Assembly: GCA_914767715.1 (NCBI GenBank)
Contig: OU612074.1
Coordinates: 22,058,062 to 22,122,061 of the forward strand
Direction of reading: 5' to 3'
Source of the DNA: Membranipora membranacea
Lineage: Eukaryota > Bryozoa > Gymnolaemata > Cheilostomatida > Membraniporidae
Length of the DNA: 64,000 nt
Shown here: one piece after another, positions 1-11,665 of the stretch
How positions within the stretch are numbered: the first letter of the stretch is position 1
How the letters are laid out: each line of letters opens with the position of its first letter
Notes under the pieces: model-generated
Told to the model about the DNA's origin: nothing
What the model saw: the letters and a program-made list of their open reading frames with translations, nothing else
Databases searched by the model: none
Translations under genes and position numbers: made by a program

Positions 1-404
1 GGGATGAACCTTGTAGCAGCAAAGCCTTGTTATAAGACTGCAAATAATTTGAATGCAAATAATGTACTTAGGACATTGGAATGTATTATATTCATACTTT
101 ATCACATCATCAACTAAATATTTGTTGCAGAGTATACAGGAGAAAGACTGATTCAGTATGGCATGATAATGGCAGAGATACGCATCAGAACCTTTGGTGG
201 TTTGAATTCTGTCCTGAGAAATGTTGATGTACCGAGTGAGTGTCTGAGTGTCAAATAGTTACATTATTATGATTCATGATGGGTCATGATATACTCTTCG
301 CTACCCTGATGCAGTGATAATTTGTATTTGATTGTCCAAATCAAGGATATCATCGGTAGCCTAATTGCTAACCATATCTCATACTCTCATATCTCATATC
401 TCTC

Positions 405-480
405 CCTTCACCTCCTATCTACCTTATCGACCTAATTAGTGATTAACTAATTATGTTGATAAGGTAGATTGCAGGTGAAG
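405..480. repeat. Imperfect hairpin, ~32-nt arms
   Basis: The left arm, from CTTCACCT through CTACCTTATC to CTAATTAG, is mirrored on the other strand by CTAATTA...GATAAGGTAG...AGGTGAAG. The loop is only a few bases. The hairpin is followed directly by a G-run (486-496). It is probably a foldback element or cruciform-prone sequence; no coding meaning is seen. Confidence 0.75.
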
Positions 481-1070
481 GAAGGGGGGGGGGGGTGAAT
501 GAAATGATAATGAAATCTGTCTCTTAAAGCATTGTCAATTGTTCGATTGTGGTTATCATGGGGCATTTAACTTCCCAACATATGTTGGTGTGTGGGTAAT
601 TCTAGGTAACAGGCCCTACAAAAATTAAACAGCATAAAACTTGTTTCTAATTTATAGTCAACTAAACCTATAGCCTTGGGAGTAAGTATTAGCTAAAGTT
701 TAGTTTAGCTAGTCTTGAGATGACTTAATGTGAGCTAGCATTAAATTTTGGCTAGTGAAGGTTGAAGTCCATAAAAAGAATAAAAAAAGGGCGGGCGTAT
801 GTTTGCTACTCTTGAAGTTAGCTTTTTCAAGCCTGCGCAAAATGAAGAAAATTTCCTCCTATGAATACTTTACTCCTCTATGGAACTTTGTATGGACATT
901 ATATCTGCTTGATTTTTATTACTGTACCTTACATTTTAGAACGTAACTGAGGCATTGGATTAGCAGGATGTTGGCATCTATTGACATTTGACTACCGCGT
1001 CAAACAACTTGAAGGCAGTTAGTGTAGGAAGAACAAGTATTCATCAGATAAAGTGGTAAGCTACTCTGTA

Positions 1071-1145
1071 AGTCTACTCATTCTTCACTCACGACTGAGT
1101 AGTAGAGTAGTACTCTACTACTCAGTCGTGAAGAATGAGTAGACT
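1071..1145. repeat. Near-perfect long palindrome
   Basis: Two arms of about 35 nt pair perfectly except for a 4-nt bulge (CTCA, about 1087-1090 on the left arm). The core arm CGACTGAGTAGTAGAGTA is followed by one spacer base and then its exact reverse complement. No gene overlaps it. Confidence 0.9.
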
Positions 1146-1212
1146 AACTAAGAAGTCTAGCTAGTAACTGTTAGTTATTATCACTACTAGTAGCCTTCTG
1201 TAGTTTGCCAAT

Positions 1213-1430
1213 CAGGGGTGTCTTTCAATTAGAAAGAGCGATACTTTACTTAAGCAAATTATCACTATCGCATCACTCGAAATTATTGCCCACTTGGTCT
1301 TTCAATTAGACAACATCACTCCCAGAATGTATATAGTTCAATCATTGACTGAACGATTTAAAAGTGAGACCCCTAACAGGTATTGCTCACTCACCTGGTG
1401 AGCGATCAGATTGTGATTTTGGTTTTTAAG
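1213..1430 (+). repeat. Dispersed repeat with GGTCTTTCAATTAG motif, copy 1
   Basis: The segment contains CTTTCAATTAGAAAGAGCGA, AGAATGTATATAGTTC, a GAACGATTTAAAAG block and TCGCTCACTCACC-like text ending in GAGCGATCAGATTG. The same order of motifs reappears in inverse orientation at 37386-37535. Parts recur at 8010-8095 and 32190-32450. The CTTTCAATTAG motif occurs twice inside this copy. It is probably a non-autonomous DNA element; no ORF. Confidence 0.6.
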
Positions 1431-4400
1431 TGATGTGTTATTTGTAATTTGTTAAAATGTTAGAATCCGGCTCCAAATGCAATGATCTCAGTGCCCTAAC
1501 TTCATATCTAGATAGGGTGAAAGAAAGAGGGCTTACACGGTTTTCATCAGTAATAATGCATCTGGAAAAAGATCCAAAACTAAGAATTGCGAAAAAAATT
1601 CATCCTCAGCCATTCATATTCGTTGTGCCGAAATGTGAGTTGCTGGCAGTCAATGTAACATTGTGTATACCCTAAGAGAGTTAAGTATTTGCAGCAGGGA
1701 AAATTCACAAATAGCTACATTTAAAGCAAGCTAACATTTGCTCTCATTTCTTCATATAGACTCCCACCTCCGCTAGAGGAGTAATTTACTGCAAATCATC
1801 TTTAGACAACTGTCCTGAATATTATGTAATATCAAGTTTATCGTCCTATTGTATTTAGAGTGATATATGAATATCTCAAAAAAACTCAATATTCACAACC
1901 GTGTATATATATATAATATGTGGTTTTGGATCAGAAGATGATTTGATGGTATTCAGTAGCTAATAAACCATGGCTTCCCGCCAGAAATTGCCAGCAGATT
2001 AAACCGCGAGTTACTTCAATACCATTGGACCCCACTTTCAATGATGGGATTACTCTAGTGGAGTAATGTTAGTTCAAAAGGAAAAGTTTGCATTTCGAGA
2101 AGATGGCTTGAAGTAATAAAATTATGGCTAGCCAGCATTTTCTCAACTCCGTCACTTGACATTAACTTCCAGTGGGTGACCTCACGTTCAAAGTTTTAAG
2201 ATACTTGAGTTTTAATGAGCTCATTGGATGGTTGTGACAGGGTTGTCACATCCAATTCTTGAGAAAGGCACCCAAGTGCCTTCAGAGTTCTCCTCTATTA
2301 CAAAAATTAAGTGCAGACAACCATTGCAGTACGAACAGTATGCTGAATAACAATAAAAAAAGCATGGCTGTAAATGCTGTTGGCAAATTCCCACATGATT
2401 ATAATATAAGTTGTATGTCAATTAAAATATTTTCACCCCTGCATTTCCGGTTGCTCCAATCCTAGTAAAATCCAAGTAAAACGACGTTGTCTTGTGTTGA
2501 TGGCTGGAGGGAGAGCAACTCCAAATATATGCAAAATAGATTGAAATTTTTCTTGAGGTAGAGAATGTTTTACTTTTTGTCACCATGCTCAGTAAATAAC
2601 CTAACAAAGAGTCAAATAGATGTCGAGCACATAGTGCTTGCTTTCCAATCTAGTCAATGCAATGTCACGGTGTATGTTATGTCATTATCCCTATAGTTTT
2701 ATCCAATTTGCTTCTGGTGTCACCAGTAAAATGGGAGGAACTTGAAATGTAGGCATTTATCACAGAACTTGTAATGGTTCTGGATCAAAAAAAGAAAGTA
2801 GAAATATGCCTTCATCCAACCAACTTAACATTATTGATGGCCAACCACCTAACCAACGCTACTCCATATTGAAAAGTTTCCCCACTCCTGATTGCTAAAA
2901 TGAATTATTCTGAGCCATGATTTTTGCGTCATATTGTGTACTCTGATCTAAACTTCAACAATGCCTCTGTTAGAAAGGAAGGGAGGGGATTAGGGGGGGG
3001 GGGGGGGGTTATTGTATGACACCTGAAGCTTTTGCACAAACCATTGGAGTGAGCATTTGCTAATGTTGTTTCACCTTGGGCCTGACACTGAGCTTATATA
3101 TATAATATCTGCTTTCGCTTTGCATACTTTTGTGATAGAATGGTACTTCAAAAAGTGCTGTTTTGATGTGGTCGCGTGGGCCTACATACATCTCAATTGG
3201 GAGTTTAGTGGACAGTCATAGCTTCATCATATTCTATAGACGGCATACAATAGATAGCTGTCAGGAGGTCATTTCTCACAGATATACTCATATATGGTGT
3301 CCCAAACTCCGCACATAGTTTTTTTTCTACAACAATCTTACCGTTGTTTTGACTTCACATCATGAAATTTCTACATACAAGATTATTTTTTACAGTGTTA
3401 CTATTTGGAGGAGTGAACGTAGAATGGGGACAGTGACTCAGAAGATATACGACAGAGCATCATACTCAGCAGATTTCTCACACCTTGTCACCCACCACCA
3501 ATAACTCCAGCTTCAAAGAAGCACACTCTGCTGATGCTCTCTTTGTTACACTTGGAACTGAAGTTGTGAAGACACCAAGGACAAATACCCCCCCCCCCCC
3601 GCCCCACCCAAGGTATGTATGGGCTTGAATGATCACCAATGCTTATCTATCAATATTTTGGGAGTCACCAGCAAAATTATTATGTCAAACAATGTAATCC
3701 TCTGATTCATGATTGTTGCTACATCACTTAGACGCGTATTATATATAGTTTTTTTTGGTGATGGGTTGCTGTAAATATCGAATATACCAAATATATCAAA
3801 TTGAGGATACTTTAGCCAGCAACGTGATTTAGCCACAATCGCTCTGAAAGTATGACATGGTGATTGATATACATTTTTCTTCTTTTCAGACTATAATTGA
3901 GACTCATGGTGGTATAGAGCGGACACCAGTCATGACACATCAAATATGCACCATAAGCACCTCCTCCGATATAGTCTGAGCCCCCAGACTTTTGCCTCTC
4001 GTCCGACGCCCCCCCCCCCCCCCCCCCCCCCGATAGTGAACTGTCACAAAAGTCACACTCTTATATCTGCGCAGCACTATGTTGTCACTGCACACTGTTG
4101 AATCGATAGATCAAAAATTAGTGCCACATAAACTTTCCCCATATGATAATTGATAGGGATGGGCACATGCTCTCATTTTATCAAAGTTTCAAGCTGTTCA
4201 GTGTTCACATTTGTATTGATATATCAATTGACTTTAGGGCATTTCTTGCGCCTACTGGTATTTTATTATCCTGTTGACAATCGCAATAGGCCTTCTCGGG
4301 TTGCTGATTGTGAATGCCAATTTTTTGTGGGTTAACATATGCGAAGAATAACATCTAAACTTTTTTGTATTTTCTACTGATTCAATTTTTTTTTGACAGT

Positions 4401-6581
4401 TTATTGTTCTCACCTCGTCGATTATTCATAATTTTTCATTCCAATGCTTTGCATCCTATTCAGGTATCAGTGAACTTTAGTTCAATGTAGGTATTCCTAC
4501 TGTGGATTAACATGTATATCAGTTATATTTAAGAGTACGATGAGTACGACTTGTTTTTTAAAATAAACAGCTTTCAATTCATTTCCAAAACATGATCAAA
4601 AGGTTCATCACTCGACAAATAGGCTGAGCACTAGGTTCATATTGATGCACTGATCTTACATCTTGTCATATATGATTAGATGATACATTCGGTTGTCACT
4701 GAACTGTGTGGGTGAGTCCGGTTGAGGTTGGTGAGAGGGTCGGTCTACTGTATAGTGCACACATACATATTGAGGTTTGATCACAGAATGGTTACTCGGG
4801 CATTGTGTTTAGCAATGGCAGGCAAATTTACAAGTCGGTTTATCCCTGTGTTAAGCTTCTTATGGCTCATAGAGGGTTGCAGTTAGGTGGGAATTGGTGC
4901 TGCTAGTACACACTTTTTGGTTAGTGAGGTCCAAGACTACTATCCTGGTTAGTAGTTAGTACAAGGCAGTTTAATAATTTTTAGAAATTAGTACAAAGCA
5001 GCTTACCAATTGATAGAGGATTATAGTACGATGGCACTGCTTGCATAAACTTTGCTAATATTGAACCCTCCTTGCTATAAACATCACCATGGTAGTATCA
5101 TTGCTCGTAAAGAGTTAGTTATTTTTTCATTTCTCATCTAAACAAAATTCCCTGTCCAGTGGTACAAATTATGGCTCTGTAAGACCGGTGTGAGAGTATT
5201 TGTGTTCAGATATATACAAAATAATTCTATTTGTACACTTTTTTGTGTGTTTCAATACCTCATCAATAATTTCTGTTATTGCTGGATGGTTAAAAGTTAT
5301 ATAGATAGATCAGGAATCTTGTTTAGAAGAAGTTTATATTTAAACTTTCCTTCTACACCCTCTAGATTTTAAAATCAACCTCCTATAATTTTTAGGAATT
5401 TCAACAAGAATAGCTAACCAGAGGGATTATATAGATGACACACTAAGGGTTAATCTAAGCTCCTTGGGATTTTTTAGCATGGATGGCTTTCATTAGCTGT
5501 TTGTTGGCTGAAGATGTTCTGGGCATGGAGTGCAAGCTCTGAATTTTATGGAATGTGGGTAGAGAGAAGCAAGGGTAAATCAAACCAAGGAGTAACAGCT
5601 TCCCCTGTTACTTCTTGATCAAACAGACCTATAGTTCAATGACACAATAGAACTCGTTTGTACGGAATTTCTGGTGGTCACTGTAAATTCTAAATATATT
5701 AATGCAGGCGATAATATTAAGCTGATAGCTTTGAAAGATTATCTGCTACAAGGCTGTCCAGGCAATTATTTATCGCTCTAAATCTTAACTGATGTAATGG
5801 CCCTACAAGCCCCTAATCTGGCAACCCAGCCGCCTGTCTAAGCTACCGGTCTCATATATAACAGAATAAATATCAGTGTGGGTATTCCTTTGGCAGGAAT
5901 TTGTTGAAATGATTGGAACAAGGAGTAAAAGTACTCCTTGATTGGAACTCCAGACTATAGCTGCATTGTGGAAATCCTGTCGTAATGGTCGAAACTTCTA
6001 GGAAATGTATTTGGTAGACGACATGGAACTGATGCATCGATGTTGTTTCGCCCGATACTAGCCACATCACTCAATTATATGCAATTGATTTGAAATGAAA
6101 TGTTAAAAAAATTAAAAATGTTTAGTTGAAAACTGTATTAATCTGGAGTAGGTTGGTGAAATCAGTCTTGATATTCATTGATAAACCTTTAGGTTGAAAG
6201 AACTTTCAACACACCAAACTTTTCAATGCATGCATTCAATGGCTACAATGTACAGTTTAATCTGCCTGATCACTTTCAATGAGATTAGCTTATTGAATTG
6301 AACAAGATTCTCAGTGTCTATTTGCCAATTGTTTACCTTTTACTGGACATCAACATCTTAGCCAAGCAGCTGAGTTCAAGCATAATTGGATGTATTGTTG
6401 TTATCCAAGTTGTTTACCCATGAAGTCATAATCAAGATTAGCCAGTCAGAATGTTAATTTTGTTGCTATTGGCATTCATAGGCAACCTGCACAGAACTTA
6501 AAAGGTACCAGTACATTTAAAAATGGTTAACCCTTTGGGTAAACACACAGATTATCGTAATGAGCTAGCAGCAGATAATCA

Positions 6582-7035
6582 AGAGCTGACCCAGATACAG
6601 TGGCGTATATTAGCACTCACGGCCCACGGATTTCCGTGAGTGGCTGAATAGCTCAGTGTGTAGAGCGTTCGCCTTATAATCACTGTTAATAAGATTGTAG
6701 TGGGTTCGTATCCCATCAAGGACAGTTTTTTTTCAAATGGGTGCTTTATAACTGGAGCATTTTTACCGTAATCTTCTACTGCTATTGAGTTGTTTTCTGA
6801 AAGTACCCAACAGCTCAGTGAGCTATTGAAATACCTCTCTGCTTGCACTATTTTGCTACCGATATGCAAAAATTTCCGTGGTGGGAGGGCGCTTAAGCGC
6901 CCCTCCCACACCCTCCCCGCCTGCTGCGCCCGATTATTATGCTCACCTCTGAAAAGTCAGTGGGTGAAATTTTTTAGAATATACGCCCCTGCCCAGATAC
7001 AACCACTGTATGTTGTATCTGGCTCAGCTCTTGTA
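6582..7035. mobile_element. Non-autonomous TIR element carrying a tRNA-like core
   Basis: The ends are inverted copies of each other: CAAGAGCTGACCCAGATACA on the left and, on the opposite strand at 7014-7034, CAAGAGCTGAGCCAGATACA. Inside lies a tRNA-like segment (6640-6725) and a GC-rich hairpin (about 6883-6910). The ORFs here (110 and 91 codons) run across the element in opposite directions and have no domain. A fragment of the right end (ACCACTGTATGTTGTATCTG) recurs near 37102-37122. No clear target-site duplication was seen. Confidence 0.6.
6640..6725 (+). repeat. tRNA-derived segment (Ile-TAT-like) inside the TIR element
   Basis: An A-box-like TAGCTCAGTGTGTAGAGCG and a B-box-like GGGTTCGTATCCC are correctly ordered. 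The apparent anticodon loop is CTTATAA. The acceptor ends do not pair well and the variable region is too long for a normal tRNA. I read it as a tRNA-derived relic or SINE head rather than a working tRNA gene. Confidence 0.5.
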
Positions 7036-7039
7036 GTTG

Positions 7040-8585
7040 ACCAAGTAGCAGCGGAAAATCAATGAAACATTGTTGCAAATACTGGATAATAAGGGGCCAA
7101 GAGATTTTTTTGCAAAGCAATCTCATTCTTGGCATAGTTACTCTGTACTATGATGAGCATGGAAGCAGAGTTTGGTGATATAATTTGATGAAAATATACA
7201 AATGGAATTTGGTCAACCATCTAGTATTTTTCCTAAAAGGTTAAAACTTCCCGCCCCCTCACTCTTCTGTCAAAGAATGATCATGATTGTACTTTCACCA
7301 AAACAACCATCATTGTAAACATGTACATTCGCAAAATTAAAAACTCATTGCATTCATTATCAGCAGCAAAAGACAGGAAGTTTGGTCAGCTTACGATGAC
7401 ATCCTGTCTCTCTAATTCCACAAGTGTGTCATGATGACTTGTTACAAGTGCAATGGAATGTGTGTGAAGGATTAACTACCAGCGACAATTAATTTGATAC
7501 TTAAAAATTTTGACGAGGAATATTGAGGTAATTAAGTCATTATGCCTGTTAAAGGTTAACCTCCCTGCTTGTGGCACACAAGCTGACAGCTAAAAATGTG
7601 TTACTGTAAACGTTGTTGTCACTAGCCTAACATTTAAAAAATATCTGTACTAGTGCCAATACCTGCTAGGGAACTACCATCCAAGAGTGAGAGAGAAAAA
7701 TGCCACAATTGCTTCCTGTACACCATATAACTGAGATGGCTGGGAATGATAAAGTTTAACATCAAGAGCTCCTTTGTAGACAGGTAATGAATATATACCA
7801 GGCTTACAATAAATTTACCTTTGCCTCTCTCTACCCACATACCATAGCATTCAGAGCTAAATCCTTGCTCAGAGCCATTCAATCTCAAAAATCCCAGCGT
7901 AGATTAAGACTATGCCAATAATCAGTATTAATACTGCATGCTTTGACACCAAGTATGTTTTCTAGCATCAGTCAGCATATTTTCGGTAGTTCTGTGGAGA
8001 ATATGGCCTCATTCGCATATCACTTCTCTCAACTTAGGCATGTAGGGCGATTAATACAAAGTAGATCCTCGCTCAACTGGTGAGCGATGTTGTACTTTTT
8101 TATTAGTAGCAAAGTTTTGTGATAATTCTGCTAGCATAATTTAGCTGATGTATTCTATTTATGCAGTTGCTGCCTACATTCTCAGATTGCACAAGATATA
8201 GCTTAGGGTACAGTACAACACAGGAGAGTTAAACATAGGTATTTTGTCGGCTCATCGTACTCAATACTAAGAGTTTTCTGTGCTTACAAAAATTGTGAGG
8301 ACAATTCGAATGGAATCCTTTTGAGTTCCATCATGATGAAACGAAAAGAAAAGATTTGCCCCAGTATGGATTTGAAACTGATCTAATCATTGTAGCAGCT
8401 AACTTGCCTGGTCACCTAAATATAAACTCATTGAATACAATGTCAATCCAATCATATAATATTGACTAGAACTGTAAAGGATTATACTATAACAATACAA
8501 TAGCAAAGATGAATGTAGTTTATTTGGCAGGCAGGGTTAATTATACAATAATGTTGCTGGTTGGGTGATGATATATGGGGCATGA
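7040..8585. other. No gene seen
   Basis: AT-rich sequence without supported exons. A short piece at about 8010-8095 (CTCGCTCAACTGGTGAGCGA) matches the dispersed repeat described at 1213-1430. Confidence 0.5.
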
Positions 8586-8589
8586 AACT

Positions 8590-10275
8590 CAGTGTATGTC
8601 CTGAAAATCTGAGGTCTGCAGCTCAATAATTGCTTATTATGCCAGCTACAAAAGAAGCTTTCTCTAAAGCATCACAAATCAGTAAAATAATATGTAGGCA
8701 CATTTTCTCTTGAGCAGCAGCATGGGTTCGAATGGTCTGACACCACAAATTTTTATATCATTGGATTGCTCATCTTCTGAGGAACACAGTGGTTACTTTC
8801 TTTAGTAAACAAGGAAAATATCTATTAACATATCGAAAGCTTTATGGAAAACAGTTAAAAAATGATATAAATTGCTGCCCTGCTGCCGGCTTATGTATGC
8901 AATCATTCCACTTTCATGGGGGCAGAAAAATACACAGTTTGTGAGTGTGTCCTGAAAATCTGAGGTCTGTAGCTTAAAAATTGCATATGCCAGCTACAAA
9001 AGAAGCTTTCTCTAAAGCATCACAAATCAGTAAAATAATGTGTAGGCACATTTTCTTTTGAGCAGCAGCATGGGTTCGAATGGTCTGACACCACAAATTT
9101 TTATATCATTGGATTGCTCATTTTCTGAGGAACACAGTGGTTATTTTCTTTAGTAAACAAGGAAAATATCTACCAACATATCGAAAGCTTTATGGAAAAC
9201 AGTTGAAAAATTATATTAATTGCTGCCCTGCTGCCGGCTTATGTATGAAATTATTCCACTTTCATGGGGGGCAAAGAAATACACAGTTTGTCAGTGTGTC
9301 CTGAAAATCTGAGGTCTGTAGCTCAATATTTGCTTATGCCAGCTACAAAAGAAGCTTTTTCTAAAGCATCACAAATCAGTAAAATAATGTGTAGCCAAAT
9401 TATCTTTTGAGCAGCAGCATCACTTCTAAAGGTTAGACTGCACAAATTTTTATATCATTGGATTGCTCATCTCTCGAGGAACATAGTGTTAATGTTTTTA
9501 GTAAAAAAGAAAAACATCTGCCAACATTTCGAGAGCTTTAGTGAAAACAGTTTAACAATGAAAAATTGCTGCCCTGCTGCCAGCATATGTATGCAACTAC
9601 TCCATTTTCATGGCGGGCATTTTTTGAGTATGATCTGAAAATCTGAGGTCTGTAGCTCGACAACTTATTTTGTTTGCAACAAAAAAGGATTCCTCTTTAC
9701 AATCATTATGATTTATAGCCATATTGAGAGTATAAAAAATTTGGCACCGAACCCAGAGCTCTGTGTTGACGAATAGAGAATTATCCACCGAGCTACACAG
9801 ACATGTTGTATCAAATTAAGAGTGGCTGGCTTCAATTCAGTGGAGCATGAATTCTGTATTACAATAATTACATTACATTACTGATGATGAATACACACAC
9901 AATCAGCATATTTGTGCACAGCTAAATCATCGCAAATCAATAAAATAATGTAAAAGCACATTTTCTTTTGAGCAGCAGCATGGCTTCAAATGGTCTGACA
10001 CCACAAATTTTTATATCATTGGATTGCTCATCTTCTGAGGAACATAGTGGTTATTTTCTTTAGTAAACAAGGAAAATATCTACCAACATATCGAAAGCTT
10101 TACGGAAAACGGTTAAAAAATGATATAAATTGCTGCCCTGCTGCCGGCTTATGTATGCAATTATTCCACTTTCATGGGGGGCAAAGAAATACACAGTTTG
10201 TGAGTGTGTCCTGAAAATTTGAGGTCTGTAGCTTGATAACTTTTTATGCCAGCCACAAAAGAAGTTTTTCGCTTT
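8590..10275. repeat. Tandem repeat, ~350-bp unit, four to five copies
   Basis: A unit beginning at TGTCCTGAAAATCTGAGGTC starts at about 8597, 8948 and 9297, with a divergent copy near 9630 and another near 10207, so the spacing is 349-351 bp and then shorter. Shared internal blocks include CTTTTGAGCAGCAGCATGG, a TTTTTATATCATTGGATTGC segment and TTGCTGCCCTGCTGCCGGC. The array is interrupted at about 9655-9930. It lies directly downstream, in transcription sense, of the LRR exon array. No conserved reading frame was found across units. Confidence 0.85.
9655..9930 (-). mobile_element. tRNA-like SINE insertion in the 350-bp array
   Basis: This stretch separates two tandem units and is absent from the others. 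On the minus strand (about 9805-9735) it reads TGTAGCTCGGTGGATAAT (A-box-like), then GGGTTCGGTGCC (B-box-like), the layout of a Pol III tRNA head. Exact ends are uncertain. Confidence 0.5.
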
Positions 10276-10420
10276 ATAATGTATATGATTTTTGGCCTTT
10301 TCGAGATGTGGAGATAACTCGGGTTCACAAAATTACCTTATATGCCCTGAGTAAAAGTATACTTAAATGATGTTGAATGAAGAAATATTATTAATTGCAC
10401 TATTATTATATTTGACTTAC

Positions 10421-11665
10421 CTGGCAGGCAGCGTAGTAAGATCACACATTGACACATCAAGCTTCCTGAGGTTCTTTAGATCTCCGATCCAATCAGGTAA
10501 TCTCTGCAGACTCTCATTGACTGATACTCTCAGTTGCTCCAGACAAGTAAGATATCTGATGCTATAAATACCCATATGGATTAAATTTTCATCATTTAGA
10601 CACTACATGAGAATAATAAGAGCTAGTATCTCAAAACTGCAAAACCGAAATACTTTGTAGAAATATTAGCTCCATTGTTATTATACTCGACTTACCTGTC
10701 AGGAAGCTCAGTAATACCACAATATGACATATCAAGCTTCGTGAGGCTCTTTAGTTCTCCGATCCCATCAGGTAATGTACACAGGCTCCTATTACTGGAT
10801 ACATTCAGCTCTTCCAGACAGGTTAGAGATGTTATGCTATAATTATCCATGTAGATTAAATTTACAAATGATAACACTATTTGGGTAAATTTACTGCGAA
10901 AACCTCATAATTTACTTCTATGATGTAGTATGTAGAAATATTAAATCCACAATTATTTTATTTGACTTACCTGGCAGGCAGCTTAGTAAGTTTACACTGT
11001 GACACATCAAGCTTCGTGAGGCTATTTAGTCCTCTGATCCCATCAGGTAATTTACGCAGACTCTTATTCCCTGATACAATCAGTTCCTCCAGACAAGCTA
11101 GAGATCTTATGCTATAAATACCCAAATAGATTAAATTGACAAATGATGACACTTTTGGGCAAAATTTCAGTGAATACCTCAAAATTTACTTAAATGATTG
11201 AGTATGTAGATATATTAATTCCACTATTATTTTATTTGACTCACCTGGCAGGAAGCTTAGTAAGATCACACCTTGACACATCAAGCTTCCTGAGGCTCTT
11301 CAGTTCTCCGATCCCATCAGGTAATGTACACAGGCTCCTATTACTGGATACATTCAGCTCTTCCAGACAAGTTAGAGATGTTATGCTATAATTATCCATG
11401 TAGATTAAATTTAAAAATGAAGACACTATTTGGGTAAAATTACTGCGAAAACCTCAAAATTTACTTAAATGATGTAATATGTAGAAATATTAATTCCACT
11501 ATTATTATGCTGACTTACCTGTCGGGCAGCTTAGTAAGATCACAGTATGACACACCGAGCTTCTTGAGGCTCTCTAGGTCTCCGATCCCATCAGGTAATG
11601 TACACAGACTCTTATTCCCTGATACAATGAGCTCCACCAGATTGTCCAAAGATCCAATACTGTAA
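10421..11665 (-). repeat. Five tandemly duplicated 141-nt LRR exons, period 274-275 bp
   Basis: Exon starts at 11659, 11385, 11111, 10836 and 10561 are spaced 274, 274, 275 and 275 bp. All five exons are exactly 141 nt, begin after an AG with one base completing a Ser codon (AG|C or AG|T), and end in ...AG before GTAAGT or GTGAGT, so all are phase 2-2. Intron text is duplicated too. A decayed sixth unit is visible near 12055-12105 (CTTATCTGTCAGGAAG, and little after it). Confidence 0.9.

Larger units (their letters stand above)
1..6575. other. Gene-free stretch with repeats
   Basis: No coding exon could be supported here. ORFs are all under about 75 codons, without recognisable domains or consistent splice context. 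It holds two long hairpins (405-480 and 1071-1145), a dispersed repeat (about 1213-1430), and poly-G or poly-C runs near 486-496, 2993-3008, 3590-3602 and 4010-4032. Confidence 0.6.

Noticed and set aside
6640-6725. Functional tRNA-Ile gene
   Set aside because: Good A and B boxes, but the acceptor arm does not pair and the variable region is oversized.
6579-7065. ORFs of 110 and 91 codons on opposite strands
   Set aside because: Both span the TIR element with the tRNA-like core; no domain or codon signal.
8590-10275. CRISPR array
   Set aside because: The repeats are ~350-bp direct units without spacers, in animal DNA.
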